A stretch of DNA of 64,000 nt from Gnetum montanum. Its lineage: Eukaryota > Streptophyta > Gnetopsida > Gnetales > Gnetaceae. Below, piece by piece: positions 45,224-57,444 of the stretch. The translations under genes were made by a program, and so were the position numbers. The first letter of the stretch is position 1. Each line of letters begins with the position of its first letter. The notes beneath the pieces were generated by a model. The model was not told where the DNA came from. It ran no database searches and saw nothing but the letters and a program-made list of their open reading frames with translations. The DNA lies in NCBI GenBank assembly GCA_015680685.1, contig MNCI01005245.1, positions 920,879 to 984,878 on the forward strand, written 5' to 3'.

Positions 45224-48200
45224 TCAAGTACAAGCTCTTAATGAAATTTCTTTAAAATGATCATTACAAATAAGCATTATTAACTAAATGGAATATCATC
45301 CTTGATTAGTATGGTCAAACTCAAATAATATAAAATGATAGTGAGATATTTCTTTTCCTAAAAACATGGTATATTTTCTTTTGGCCTTAAATTTCTTTTA
45401 AAATGAAAGAAATAATGACCATATATATTAGAGGTATATTCTCTTTCAAAACATGTTATAACATAAAGATAGGATGAACTAATAGGAAAGAAACCATGCT
45501 TGTCATGGTAAATAGATTAGCCTATAACTTCACCATCAACTATAAAGGTAACAAAAAAAGTAACAAGTAAGAATACTATCTAAATAGATTTCATCATTTA
45601 GAAAATGTGACTATATTCACATTCATCAAATTGTTAAAATTGTTACCTAATGACTCTTTCTTTAATTCGACAATTATGCTCTTCACCATAGAATTTGAAG
45701 CTTGTAACTTACTTGGTAGTCATGATCCACTAGGATCATGAATCTAAGATTTTGGGTCTAAATTAGACTTCTTGAAGACTTTATCTTTCAATTTACTTCA
45801 TTATCTACATCTAGAAGTGATGGTGGAGCTATGGTGGACATCATCAATAGTTAAAGACCTATCTTAGAAAATTAAGACAGCATACTCCTAAAATCATCTA
45901 CAAATTCTTTGGTTATTACTTGATTGTATAGCTTCTTCATCATGGTATTCAAGGATTCTTTCTCCTCATTAAAAGCCTCTATTAGGCTAGCATTTTGCAT
46001 TATCAAGTTAGCAATTTGCTTTTGTGCAATTTTTAGATCTTATAGAAGTATAGAGTTCCTATTTTTCATGTGTATTTCTCTACTTCAAACTTCGGTACTT
46101 TCACCATCAATTCTTAAACCTTGTTTGCCAACTTAGAATTATTATTTTAACCCATGGTAATTCTTGCTTTCTTCAACCCTTCTAATTCTTTTGCTTGATC
46201 CTTTGTTAATTTCAGGATGCATTTACCTCTTGTTTATATTTTTTAAATGCTCTAGCATATGTTTCTTTGTCTTCATATGCTTTTCTTAAATCTTTATTTA
46301 AGGATTTATTAAATTTTAGAGTGTTATTAAATAATTCTGTGTTGTAATTTAATATTATTCTGAAAGCCTTCACCATAAAGTAGTATCATATTGTGATGTA
46401 ATTTAGAATCATCAAGTGAGAGAATAAATCATTACACTTGACGGTGGAGAAATATTTTTCCAAATGGCTAATATCCTTATTAACCATGCTTAGGATTATA
46501 GTTGAGCAGTTGTCTTTATCAACTTTCTCAATATCTTTCTAGCTAGCTTCATTCTATGTAGTTTCTTCCATGGGACTCTTCTTTACTAAATTTTTAAACA
46601 AATTTAACATTAATTCATAATGAATAACTTTATTTTAAAAGCTATGATGTTACAAAATTACATTCACTATGCATGGAAATAATAATCAAAATACAACATA
46701 TCCCATCCTTCTCATTGAACTTCCTTTGGCTACTTTAGGGAAGGAATCTCAATGACTATCTTTTCTTTCTTGGTAAAAGTTTCAAGACATAATCTTGATA
46801 ATAATTTTTTGTTTTTTTCCTTCATCATTGCAATGACTTATGGTGGTTTAATATTACTAAAAAATTTCACAAAAATAGAAAGTAGCTAGCCATAAGAAAA
46901 ACGTGGAGATGAAGAATGATAGTAGGTAAGAACTTTTTTCTTTAATTTCTTTTTCAATATAGAAATCTAGTCCACACAATCATCTTCCTTCATCATTCCA
47001 TAAAGTAGATTCAGTAGAGGTTATGCAATTACATTCTTTCTATTTCACAATAATTTAATAGGCAATAGTATCTATCAAGAAAAAATACTACATCTTCAAC
47101 TAAGAAATCAAGATTTTGGTAATGGTGATGGTACAAGCATTACCCCACCTTTGTTGGTTCATCAAGTATTTAACAAGTTGATGTCTCAGAAACATACCCA
47201 CTTTTAAGATAAAATCTAATTTCACTGTTTGAAAATAGAATAGTAAAAATCTCTTTTAAATTTTCAAGGACTACTAGGTATTTCCAAAATCAAAAATAAA
47301 CCAACCATTGTAATATCTTTTGACAAAATTTTTAACCAATGGTTGATCCTTTAACACTATGAACTCCACAAATCATGTTAATCACAACCTCTCTAATTCA
47401 ACATCAGATCCAATTTTCACCAGCTATGTGAAAGATTAAGATCGAAATGATGATATTGGATACTAATCTTAGGGGCCAAATATCTTCTATACTTATCCTA
47501 TAACAATAAAATATCAAACTCTATGACTTATTAGCTATGGCTTCATGATGTTCTATCATTATTGAGTGGAGGTCAACTTTCTTAGTACTTTTCTTTATTG
47601 CAAAGGATGAGGCTTCACAATGGGAAAAGCCACTATGTGCTTTAGGTTGTGATGCTAATTGTGGAAATGGTGATGACATTTTAGACATATTATGTTTCGA
47701 AGACTCTAGAGGGAATGAATTAATGTCATGCTTTCTTTTTATGGAATTTTGTGCTTGTTCATGACCTCTGCCATTGTGACACATGTTGTCAAATAGTTGG
47801 TATCCAAACTATAAAATCTTAGGGTTTAGAAATAAATTCACAAAAAAATAAAATAAAATAAAATTTTACATGAATCAATTAACTTTATTTCATATAAATG
47901 TTTAACAAAGAATGAGTTGGGAATAAAAAACAAAAACGCTTGATATATTCTAGATAATTCATAGAACATGAAGAAACTTGAACTTTTGCACTATAGGTTT
48001 CAAAACTTAAATAGAACAACATAAAATAACTTACCATGGAAAATTAAAGATAGAGAATTAGCATAGAAAAACACAACGATGAGTAGATTTGTTACAATTT
48101 GTACTGCATGGAGGGCTTTGCATTGATTTCTCGAGTTTTTCAAAAGTTTAAAATAAAATTTGTGATTTTGACCTTTTTTTTCTTATCACTGCATTTAGTA

Positions 48201-48260
48201 CAACCACCAACTTTCTCATTACAATAAAATCAAGATGTTGATGACAACAATTAACATAAA
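45224..48260 (-). pseudogene. AT-rich internal region of element E
   Basis: Minus-strand frames contain a coiled-coil-like stretch at about 45900-46560 (FNKSLNKDLRKAYEDKETYA, KIAQKQIANLIMQNASLIEA) and a Lys/Ser/His-rich open piece at 47521-47784. These could be parts of a retroelement gag. Many stops are present and no reverse transcriptase or integrase motif was found. Assignment to a superfamily is not possible by eye. Confidence 0.4.
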
Positions 48261-48655
48261 CCTACTCTAATACCATGTCCAGCTTTAAGATTAAAGAACC
48301 ACAAGTCTAAGGAAAAATAAGTAATGAATTATGTTGACTTAAATCTCTTCAAAATACTTCATATTTTAACTACAATGTGAAATAATGTTTACCAAAATGT
48401 TAGTGTTAGGAATTAGAAATACACTAAGAAGCTATAAAATGTAGTTTAAGATGTATAATCTAGTCGACATGTTAATCTTTAAGATATATATGTTATATTT
48501 TCCAAGGATGGGAACTAGAGATATATATATGATTATAGGAAAAGCATCATGTTAGTTAGTTAAATGGACATGATAATTAGTTAATAATATATTAATAAAT
48601 TTTTTTGTATAAATAATTATCTATTATTCATAACATAGTGAAAATCATTGTGACA
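48261..48655 (-). mobile_element. Primer site and short LTR of element E
   Basis: CCTACTCTAATACCA (48261-48275) is the reverse complement of TGGTATTAGAGTAGG, close to an initiator-Met primer site. The LTR is 48276-48655, with TGTCC at one end and TGTGACA at the other, so on the minus strand it starts TGTCACAATG and ends GGACA. About 380 bp is in the range of copia-type LTRs. Confidence 0.55.
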
Positions 48656-48786
48656 ATGGTCATACCATGACAGTGTCAACATAATTCATGGTATTAATCA
48701 AGATACATGAAATATTTTTAGTAGAATAATATTTAAAAATATAACCAAACTTGATCTTCTTTTCATTTTTGAACTTAATGTAATAT

Positions 48787-49666
48787 TGATAGATTTAATT
48801 TTTCACAACCATGATATCATATCTACGATATCGTAGCCCATCCTACATCATCATTGATGTGATGTTTTGGGAGTTGTGCGACCATATAAATACTGACACT
48901 TGGTCACACCAGAAACAATAATTTCTTCTACCCCTTAGTGAAACTCTTGTAGTTTGTTTCTATAGTAAGAAATACAGTGAATGCCCATAGTGTGGTATTA
49001 AGTAGTTGTACAACATCTATATTCGAGTGGATTATATTTGGGTATGGTTCATGTTTGGCAATAAAGATCAAGATTACTTTTCATCATTGCAACATCCACT
49101 TAGTTCTTTTACTGAACTTAGCTAAATTCTTAATTATTTTAATTTCCATGTTTACTTTAGCTTAGTTCTTTACATTTCTAAAGCACTTTATGTTTCGTGT
49201 TCATTAGTAAGGTAGAATGAGTATGACTGGTTTCAAGCATTAAGTGTAATCATTTGGTAAACAGGTAGTGGTTTCACTTGATTTGCTCAGTAGTGAACTC
49301 ACTTGGTAATCCCAATAACAATTACATAAGCCCAAGACATGACTAGTAAGCTAGGACAATATGCTCATTTCCCTAGGCTAGAATAGATCTACATTCCTGT
49401 CATTACTTAGCCTTATATTTTAATCTCAATTTCATTATGTTTACAACTAGGAGTAAATAGAGCCTAACAACATCAACATATCATATGCCTCATTGAGAGT
49501 TAACCATATACATGAACTTAACTAACTCAAAGTGGAAAGACAATGATCATAAACCTACTATCAACTACTAGCATACTTACATTGTCTATCCATGGATTAC
49601 AATCTAGTCATGTGTATGCACTCATGACTTGTATGGTGGAGAGTTGGGATATCCTACCACTCATCG
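48787..49666 (+). mobile_element. Family A LTR 4 (5' LTR of the gag-protease element)
   Basis: Starts TGATAGATTT and ends CCACTCATCG, with a primer site directly after. ACGATATCGTAG and ATGATATCAT palindromes lie at 48810-48840, and CATATAAATAC near 48880 is a TATA box. It is clearly diverged from LTRs 5 and 6. Confidence 0.8.
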
Positions 49667-49667
49667 T

Positions 49668-49685
49668 TGGCACTATTGCCAAAGA
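49668..49685 (+). other. Primer-binding site, tRNA-Asp type
   Basis: TGGCACTATTGCCAAAGA matches the tRNA-Asp complement TGGCGCCGTTGCCGGGGA at about 13 of 18 positions and follows the LTR by one base. Confidence 0.7.
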
Positions 49686-49799
49686 TGTGTTAATGTTTTC
49701 TTAGTAGTTGATCTTATAGAATTTGTTGTATTAAAGACCACAAAGTTTATCTTTTACATTTTTAATAAATCTTAATAACACATGCACACCTAAGGCTTC

Positions 49800-51760
49800 A
49801 AACATACAACATGGATTTAACACTTAAAGAGAAGTTATCACCAGCCAAAGAGACACAAAAGAGTCATGACAAGAGACATGATGAAGAAGACTAGAGTGCA
49901 CCTATGCAAACCAAGATTTCATATGCTCATATATATCCATATTATCCTAACTTCGCATTTATCTTTCATCACGATGAACAACAGAGGTGGAGAGATTTGT
50001 AAGGAAACATTGTTTTACCTCCTAAACATTCAGCACCATCCATGCTATGGGAAACCTTAATGGGGGTGAACCTTAGCCACACATAAGAAGGGTATCATGC
50101 TACTAAACACATGACCAGGTTGTATCAACTCACAAAAGCACAAATAATAAGGGATGCTACCATGAAGATAAGACATAAAAGCAACAAGAGAAAGAAATTC
50201 AACCACAATGTTGTCCTAGAGGAAATCAATGATGATGCATTCTTAATGAAAACAATCCATCATAATCATAAATTCCATTCATAGATACCAATCATTCATC
50301 TAGAGGAACCTATCAAGGTATAATTACATTCATCTCTTACGGAGACACCAAGAGGAGATGTAGAAGACTCTAAACATAGGTGGAGCTTAAGGCCTAGAGC
50401 TTCTAAGGAATCACAAAGTGATGAATCATGGAGTCATAGAAGAAGAACCAGCCAGCATCATTCTCCAACTCCTTCCTCTTCCTCCTCATGATCATCAACA
50501 AAATCTTATAGAAGGGAATGAGGACCTAGAGATTATGACAGGGAAAGACATAGCAATTATGAAAGGCATGGATATTGTAGAAGGTATCCTAATGAAGAAG
50601 AAGATGAGTATGGACAAAGAAGAGATAGGATTAGAAATGAAGAGAGAGAGCACTATGATCACCAAAGGAGATACCACTACAGTCAAGCTTACGAACCTGA
50701 TGATCATGAAGAAACCCTATTAGCCACTTGCATCATGATTAACATTAGAAAAGTAGTGTATATCCCAACTAGGCATGTAAGGGATAGTCACATCAAGTGA
50801 CTATACATGAATTACATTCTTAAATTTTAAGGTTGATACAATATAAATCCATAATACAATCTTAAAAAATTTCATGATGCATGTGCACTTCAAAATATTG
50901 AAAGTGATTGGTAAAAATTAAAGTTGTTTCTAAAAATACTCATCAAGGAGGTAGAGAGCTAGTACAGATTCTTAAAACTAGAGTTAATTTGAAGATGGAG
51001 TACCATGCAAGAGCGTTTTAATGATAAGTATCAAACCTACTCTAGAGTGTAAAATTTAAGAAAATAAATCCAAGGATGGAAGCAAGGGACACATGAATCC
51101 CTTGATGCAGTAATGAAAAGATATTATTCTTTACCACATAGGTACCCAGGCCTTGGATTTTCACAAAGAAAATAGCTAAGGCATATCATTGATGGGTTAA
51201 GAAACAAAATGAGAAAAACCCTTAGGGTCTATGCCCAAAAAAGACTATCAGAAATGATAGCCCATCAAATTCAAAGGTTGATAGACCAAGTGGCAAAAGA
51301 AGAAGAAGAATTAAATAAAAGGAAGTCGGCTGAAGAATACAACTAAGATTCATCAATAAGGAAATGAGATGTTAGAATGTGTGATAAACAAAAAGATGAA
51401 ACCTTAAAGGATGTCATCCAAAAAAAGACTCTACCAATTCATAAATCTAAAAAATGACATAGCAACAAAGGTAGAGAAAATGTGGGACTTAGTAGATGAG
51501 ACATTTGCAACAACTCTCAAGATAGTCAAAGAAAAGACTAAACAAGCACTAAAAAAGGGCAAAGATAAGAAGAAGAAAAGATATCATGAATGAGAGAATT
51601 ATAAAAACAAAGAAAAATTTGTTGTAGTTGAGAAATGTATAGACTGTAGTTTAGAAGAGGAGGAAGGATGCAAAGTGTGCCAATATGAACATCCTAAAAG
51701 ATGTTACCCTATTATGGTCCACTTGCAAGAATCTAGGGCATATGCACTTAATCTGAGATT
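49800..51760 (+). pseudogene. gag of the gag-protease family A element
   Basis: The N-terminal part is charged, with a Ser/Pro tract and Arg/Glu/Tyr-rich repeats (RDYDRERHSNYERHGYCRRY) at 50440-50720. The gag core at about 50931-51340 is diverged but clear (FNDKYQTYSRV, IQGWKQGTHESLD, KRYYSLPHRYPGLGF, HIIDGLRNK). A knuckle-like CKVCQYEHPKRCYP follows near 51670. Stops and at least one frameshift are present. The frame is not the one of the 101-codon open stretch at 50418-50723, which is a shadow. Confidence 0.7.
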
Positions 51761-52439
51761 TATCAAGAAACAAATGCCAAGATGGTTATCTTATCCATAA
51801 GGTAATCTTAGACAACTCTTCCAACCATCATACTATACAAGCATAGCCTATCCTCACCCACAAGAGCAATACTAGCAACCATGGCAACAACCACAAGTGT
51901 GGGAAATGCCACTGCCAAGGCAACAATATTCACATAAGTACTCTAATCATTATGGATATTATGTGCAATGTCCAATATCTCCAAGAAATGCTTCAATCCA
52001 CGCTTCTTCTCATTGCTATTCACTAGAGTATTATAGGTCCACTACTTCAAGAATGGATTCTAATCCTTATGCACATCAACGAGTAGCTGGTTCATCAACC
52101 CATCCTTCCAATTATCTACCAATAGTGCCACCACCTATTATGTACGTAGAACTGCCATCACAATCATATTAGAAAAATGCTACTAGGCTAGTGGATATAC
52201 AAAGAGAGGATCATACCAACAACACTAAGGAAAATCTTGGAAATGTCCTTTCTTTAGGACAAGTCCCAAAAAGGCTGGTAGAGTTACGACTTCATTGAAT
52301 CATGTTCCTTATATGACTAATCCTCCTAAAAATACTATGCTTCCCCAACAACTAACTCAAAAATATACAACTATCATGTTAACTAAAACAATATCAAACT
52401 AGATAAAGGTGTAGGAGCATTCCCTAAGAAAAGAATAGA
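51761..52439 (+). other. Gln/Pro/Tyr-rich gag tail and linker
   Basis: The frames are rich in Gln, Pro, Tyr and Ser (for example at 51840-52170), like the gag tails of the other two copies, and lead to the protease. The decay is too heavy to define a frame throughout. Confidence 0.4.
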
Positions 52440-52803
52440 TTCAAGAAATCCTTTGATTTATTAGAAATCACTGGAAATTCACCATTCAAGTCTCTATTAA
52501 ACTTAGGTTCTAGAGTTAACTTAATATCTCAAAAAACATACAACACATTGAATCTACCATCCTTAAAGGAGTGCAACATAAAGACTAAAGTTAATATATC
52601 AATTAGTCACCATTCCTTTGGAATAGATAGAAGATGTGGTTACCACTATCAATGGGTGGTCTTATCCAATAGATTTTCTTGTCATCAACATGAAGAATGA
52701 TGATAGAGAATTTCCTATCATTATGGGAAGAGCATGGCTTAGCACAATTGATGCTAAGTTAAGAATGAGATACTTATCTATGGAAATTTGTAAGGAAGAT
52801 GAG
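52440..52803 (+). pseudogene. Aspartic protease of the family A element
   Basis: LLNLGSRVNLISQKTYNTL fits the active-site strand of a retroviral-type protease, with Asn replacing the catalytic Asp (usual DLG/DTG). After a stop and frame change, VVTTINGWSYPIDFLVINM and FPIIMGRAWLSTIDAK correspond to the flap and the ILGRPFL block. It stops just before a family A LTR at 52822. It is the only protease seen in family A here. Confidence 0.7.
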
Positions 52804-52821
52804 TAAGGAGATATACATAAG

Positions 52822-53378
52822 TGATGAGACGCAATTCACATAGGCCGCGATATCGCGTACGCGATATCGTGTCCGCCACGATATCGCATCCCCCGCGATA
52901 TCGCGTACGCAATATCACGTCTTCCCTATGATATCGCGTACACAATATCGCAATCTGCCACCATATCTATAAATAATATGTGGCACTCCCTTGTTTGGGA
53001 ATCCCAGTTTTAGAGTAGCAAAGCTCTGGCAGTTTGATCCCTCCAGAGTTAGATTTTTTCCCATGTCTGCCCGCAGTGTGGTGAATGTAATTGTACGGTG
53101 TCTTTATTCGAGTGTGCCGTACTTGGACACGCACATGACCAACAATAAAGATTGAGATTACTTCATCATTGCAGCATTCACTTTGTTATTTATTTGTTTG
53201 TTATGTATTTAATGTTATTTATTGTTTTCTCTCTCTCACCCTTAAACTCCTAGAACGTGGAACGAGTACGACTTGATTACGAGCATGTAAGTGTGACTGC
53301 TTGGTAGCCCAATGGTGTAGCTAGGATCTACGCTTGGTAACCTAGTGGTGTATTTGGGATCTACGCTTGGTAATCCCA
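52822..53378 (+). mobile_element. Family A LTR 5 (5' LTR of second gag-ORF2 element), cut by gap
   Basis: Starts TGATGAGACGC and resembles LTR 6 at roughly 90% by eye. It carries a perfect 22 bp palindrome at 52848-52869 (CGATATCGCGT plus its reverse complement), then two further near-copies up to 52953. TATAAATA is at 52968-52975. ATAAG at 52817-52821 pairs with ATATG at 61262-61266 as a probable 5 bp target duplication. The 3' end and primer site are in the gap. Confidence 0.85.
52848..52953. promoter_or_regulatory. Palindrome cluster upstream of the LTR TATA box
   Basis: Three palindromic blocks based on GCGATATCGC and joined by GTACGC lie within 106 bp, ending 15 bp before the TATA box. 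Every 10 bp core carries outer CpG pairs. Compared with LTR 6 this copy has one extra block, so block number varies. Confidence 0.6.
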
Positions 53379-53978
53379 NNNNNNNNNNNNNNNNNNNNNN
53401 NNNNNNNNNNNNNNNNNNNNNNNNNNNNNNNNNNNNNNNNNNNNNNNNNNNNNNNNNNNNNNNNNNNNNNNNNNNNNNNNNNNNNNNNNNNNNNNNNNNN
53501 NNNNNNNNNNNNNNNNNNNNNNNNNNNNNNNNNNNNNNNNNNNNNNNNNNNNNNNNNNNNNNNNNNNNNNNNNNNNNNNNNNNNNNNNNNNNNNNNNNNN
53601 NNNNNNNNNNNNNNNNNNNNNNNNNNNNNNNNNNNNNNNNNNNNNNNNNNNNNNNNNNNNNNNNNNNNNNNNNNNNNNNNNNNNNNNNNNNNNNNNNNNN
53701 NNNNNNNNNNNNNNNNNNNNNNNNNNNNNNNNNNNNNNNNNNNNNNNNNNNNNNNNNNNNNNNNNNNNNNNNNNNNNNNNNNNNNNNNNNNNNNNNNNNN
53801 NNNNNNNNNNNNNNNNNNNNNNNNNNNNNNNNNNNNNNNNNNNNNNNNNNNNNNNNNNNNNNNNNNNNNNNNNNNNNNNNNNNNNNNNNNNNNNNNNNNN
53901 NNNNNNNNNNNNNNNNNNNNNNNNNNNNNNNNNNNNNNNNNNNNNNNNNNNNNNNNNNNNNNNNNNNNNNNNNNNNNN
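53379..53978. other. Assembly gap (600 N)
   Basis: This run of N hides the end of LTR 5, the primer site and the gag N-terminus. Confidence 0.99.
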
Positions 53979-55579
53979 AAAAACTTAAGCTCTTTCCTAT
54001 GACACTCATTGACCAAGCTAAAGTATGGTATAGATCGTTGAAACAAAATTCGATACGACACTGGTCAACAATGGTAGAAGTCTTTAACGAAAAATATCAA
54101 ACCTACGCAAGAGTGTTAGCCTTGAGGAAACAAATCCAAGGATGGAAACAAGCACAACATGAAGCCTTGGACATGGCCTTAGAAAGATATTATGCATTGT
54201 TAAACAACTGTCTAGGCCATGGGTTTTTCGAGGAAAGGCTAATGTACCATATCATTAATGGGATACGTAATGAAACAAGAGAGACCTTAGGAACGTATGC
54301 CCAAGGTCAACTATACCAACTATGAACCCATTAAATTCTAGAGCTTATTAAGCGAGTAGCAAAAGAAGAAGGAGAAATAGCTACATGGGAGAGTGTTGAA
54401 AAACATCAACGAGACCAAAATCACAACTTCACAAAGGTCTAGGATCATAGCAAGGAGAAATCAACAATTCTCAAGGTGGAAACATCATCTTTGCCAATAC
54501 AATAATTGTTAGAAGAAGCTGAGGCAAAGATTAATAAGATGTTGGAATGGATGTATCAAAAGAGTGGAGAATTTATCAACACCATTGGAGATAGAGTTTT
54601 GACCACCCAAGAAACAGGATGAAATAGTAAACATTCGGAAAAAAAAAATAAAGGGAACAAGTGCTCAACTGCCAATCATACGTATGAATGCAACATATGC
54701 CTGTACGATCACCCCAAGGGCCAATGCCCAATATTGTTACATCTACATGAGCATTGGGGAAATACGCTACATCCAGAGTTCGTACAGAGATACTGTGTTA
54801 GATGACAGTGGCAACAATCCCCGTCATGGGGGAGACCACCCTTAGATTGAAGGCACCCTTCATATTTTCCAAACTTGAATGCTTGTCATGTTCAACATCC
54901 TGTCTTTCCATTTGGGCCACCATACTCTATCTCACCATCATATCATTCTCCATAATACTATCAGCCCATACCTCCAACACAACCACCACCTTGTGCACCT
55001 TACATTCCTCCTAACTTTCAACATTCTCATCCTTTCCCTCCTTCCACAATGCCACCAACTGTTCCTAAGGTATTTGTACCATCGCAACCCATGAACAACA
55101 CTTGTGCTACTACTACTAACAGTAGTGAAGAGCCTCCTCAACATCAAAAGCGTCCTTTCTTTAAACATAGCCGTAGGAAGGGACAACATAACTCTGAGGC
55201 CACTACATCTTCCAACTCAGCACAAGTCCCACAATGTGGTGCACCCTTACCTTTGAACCCAGTGCCTCATGTAATTTCATCAGGGCCACCAACTTACACT
55301 CCCAAAACCATAAGGCCCAATGAACACAACCATGGGAGGCATCAGCCCAATCCTTGCATACCATCTAACGGTCCTAAACATCATAGTGGGTCAACTCGTT
55401 ATCCGGGAACTACATCGTATGAAGTGCCCCACTATGGTTATTATAAAGTGTGTAAAATCCAAGGTGATAAGTATGGACCAGATTCAATATTTCCAATATG
55501 CAAGGATCCTCATTTTTCATTTATTAATCCTTGCCATACTCAACCATTTAGTTATGGGGGATATCCCCCATTTCAATGA
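53979..55579 (+). pseudogene. Athila/Tat-like gag, second copy
   Basis: A single frame runs from the gap to TGA at 55577-55579 with only stops in between (for example 54323, 54332, 54441, 54623, 54802). It covers the gag core (WYRSLKQNSIRHWSTM, FNEKYQTYARV, ALERYYALLNNCLGHGF), CNICLYDHPKGQC and a Pro/His-rich tail; 55049-55579 is open for 176 codons. It is collinear with 3700-5360. The absence of frameshifts suggests recent decay mainly by base change. Confidence 0.85.
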
Positions 55580-56935
55580 GCAGGATTAATAAATATTTTT
55601 CATTTTCTTTGATTTTTCAACTTTTTGTTTTATCTTTTTGTGTTTTTGTCTTTTTTACATTTTTGTAAGTAATCTCATCTATGAATAAAACACCCATATG
55701 GATCGTTGGTTGAGATGTGTTTTATGTTATTAAGTCATGAGTGATCAATTATTTGAAACAGTGAGCCCATTACACCCACTCATCCACTCTATAAATAAAG
55801 AGGTTCTATTCGAGGGTACAGTGATATTCTTGAAATTTCTAAGACTTAAAATGAATTTTGTGTTCATTGTACCCAGAATGAAGAAGGATGGACCAAGAGG
55901 GAATGATTAGGGTATGACATCAAGGGGACTTCTGGATTCTCTTTGGTGACATCTGTGGGAGTTATCATGCAATATGGTTGTACTAAGATCCTTGTAGATC
56001 TAATGAAAAATGGAAGTAAGAGTAATCAAAAGGGCACTTAAAATTCAAAATCTGTTCTAGGGGGTCCCACTAGAAAGACATGCACCCATGCCTGAAGGTT
56101 GGAGACTTCTCTAGATTCAGTAAAGTGAAAAAAAAAAGAGAAAAAGAAAAGAAAAAGAAGTGCCATAAAACAACAATCACTCCTCCCTTGTACTAAATGC
56201 CAAGTGATCGTACGCCTTGTTGTTATGGTACTCTCATAGTTGTTCATCATGGGATGAAACAATGCGACGTCACTGATTAGAAGGATGGACTTGGTCCTGA
56301 TCTTGGAATGATGGGTTAATGACACCTTGATCATGCTTTTCACGCAGGATTCATTGTGCCCTGGGTCATTTACCTCATATCCCAATCTCTTTGATCCCTT
56401 TCTATACTTCGTCTCATCTCACTGTTCGTGTAATTGTAGCTCGTGTCCCGTGTAGCATAGAATTTTCATCTCATTCTGGTGATATTTACATGTGTGTGTT
56501 TTGTGGCGTTAATGCAGATTACATTTAACCCTTCTAGTGCCCATGAACACTTTATGTGTGGTTACACAAGGGCATAATAGATTGAAACCTGCTTTGGGGA
56601 GGACCCACTTGTGTAATTTTGTTGTAATCTTCATTAATTCTCTAGCTAGAACACACAATTTCTTACCCTCAACTTAATTTTTCATAATTTTCTTTCCCAT
56701 TTATTAACCCTCAAAATTTTAACGTTCCAATGTACCATTACATTCCCTTTTCTTCATAACCGCCAGATTTTTAATTGCAAAAATTCACATCATTATCATT
56801 TAGAGTGCCTCTTGAATCAATGTAATTACCCCTGAATATATTAATCCTTGTCCATGTCCTCATTTTACACCAATAATTTCAAGAAAATAATAAAAAAATT
56901 CGGTATTTTGCAGGTGTCCCACATCACTGGGGACA
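55580..56935 (+). other. Non-coding spacer between gag and ORF2
   Basis: No protease or polymerase motif occurs. It is collinear with 5380-6560 in the first copy and partly with 61830-62960, so the spacer is a family feature rather than random filler. Confidence 0.6.
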
Positions 56936-56936
56936 A

Positions 56937-56978
56937 GATATCGTGTACGCGATATCATGTCCTATTTAGCTATAAATA
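56937..56978 (+). promoter_or_regulatory. Candidate internal promoter of ORF2: palindrome plus TATA box
   Basis: GATATCGTGTACGCGATATC at 56937-56956 is followed 14 bp later by TATAAATA at 56971-56978, then GGGACCCCCACCGCAACAC. The LTRs have the same palindrome upstream of TATAAATA. The ORF2 start codon lies about 470 bp downstream and is preceded directly by an acceptor-like TGATTGCAG. Confidence 0.55.
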
Positions 56979-57444
56979 GGGACCCCCACCGCAACACTTA
57001 GCATCATTTTGCCATTTACATGGGGGGAATTTTTGAAATTTTTCTCTACGACTCGCGATTGCGTGACCCTCGTTTTTTCACTCATATCTCACACGCTGGT
57101 GCTCCGATTTTAATTCCGTTTGAACCTATTTGACCCCAGAGCGTTCAGTTTAGTCGTGGGGGAGGGACACTTACCGAAAAGTCCCTAAATTTTTTGAAAT
57201 TTTTCATCACCCAAAGGACATCAATTAGGGTAATTAATACTAACACTTAGAAAAATTATGCCAAAAATCATATGACCTTAGGTACCTGGAGATTAAAATG
57301 AAATCCACCTAAGTCATAGGACCCATTATTATAATTTTTGGGCACAATCACATGATAACATAAGATCTTTAATTAAAGGCATGTAGTAAGGTATAACTTA
57401 ACTTCGAAAAAAACCTTACTAACGTTTGGCCCATGTGATTGCAG

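Noticed and set aside
50418-50723. 101-codon frame in the gag-protease element
   Set aside because: The neighbouring frame has the Arg/Glu/Tyr-rich gag sequence matching other copies, so this one is a shadow.
53242-54325. Long open frames across the N run
   Set aside because: The N tract has no stops by construction; only the part after 53978 is real gag.
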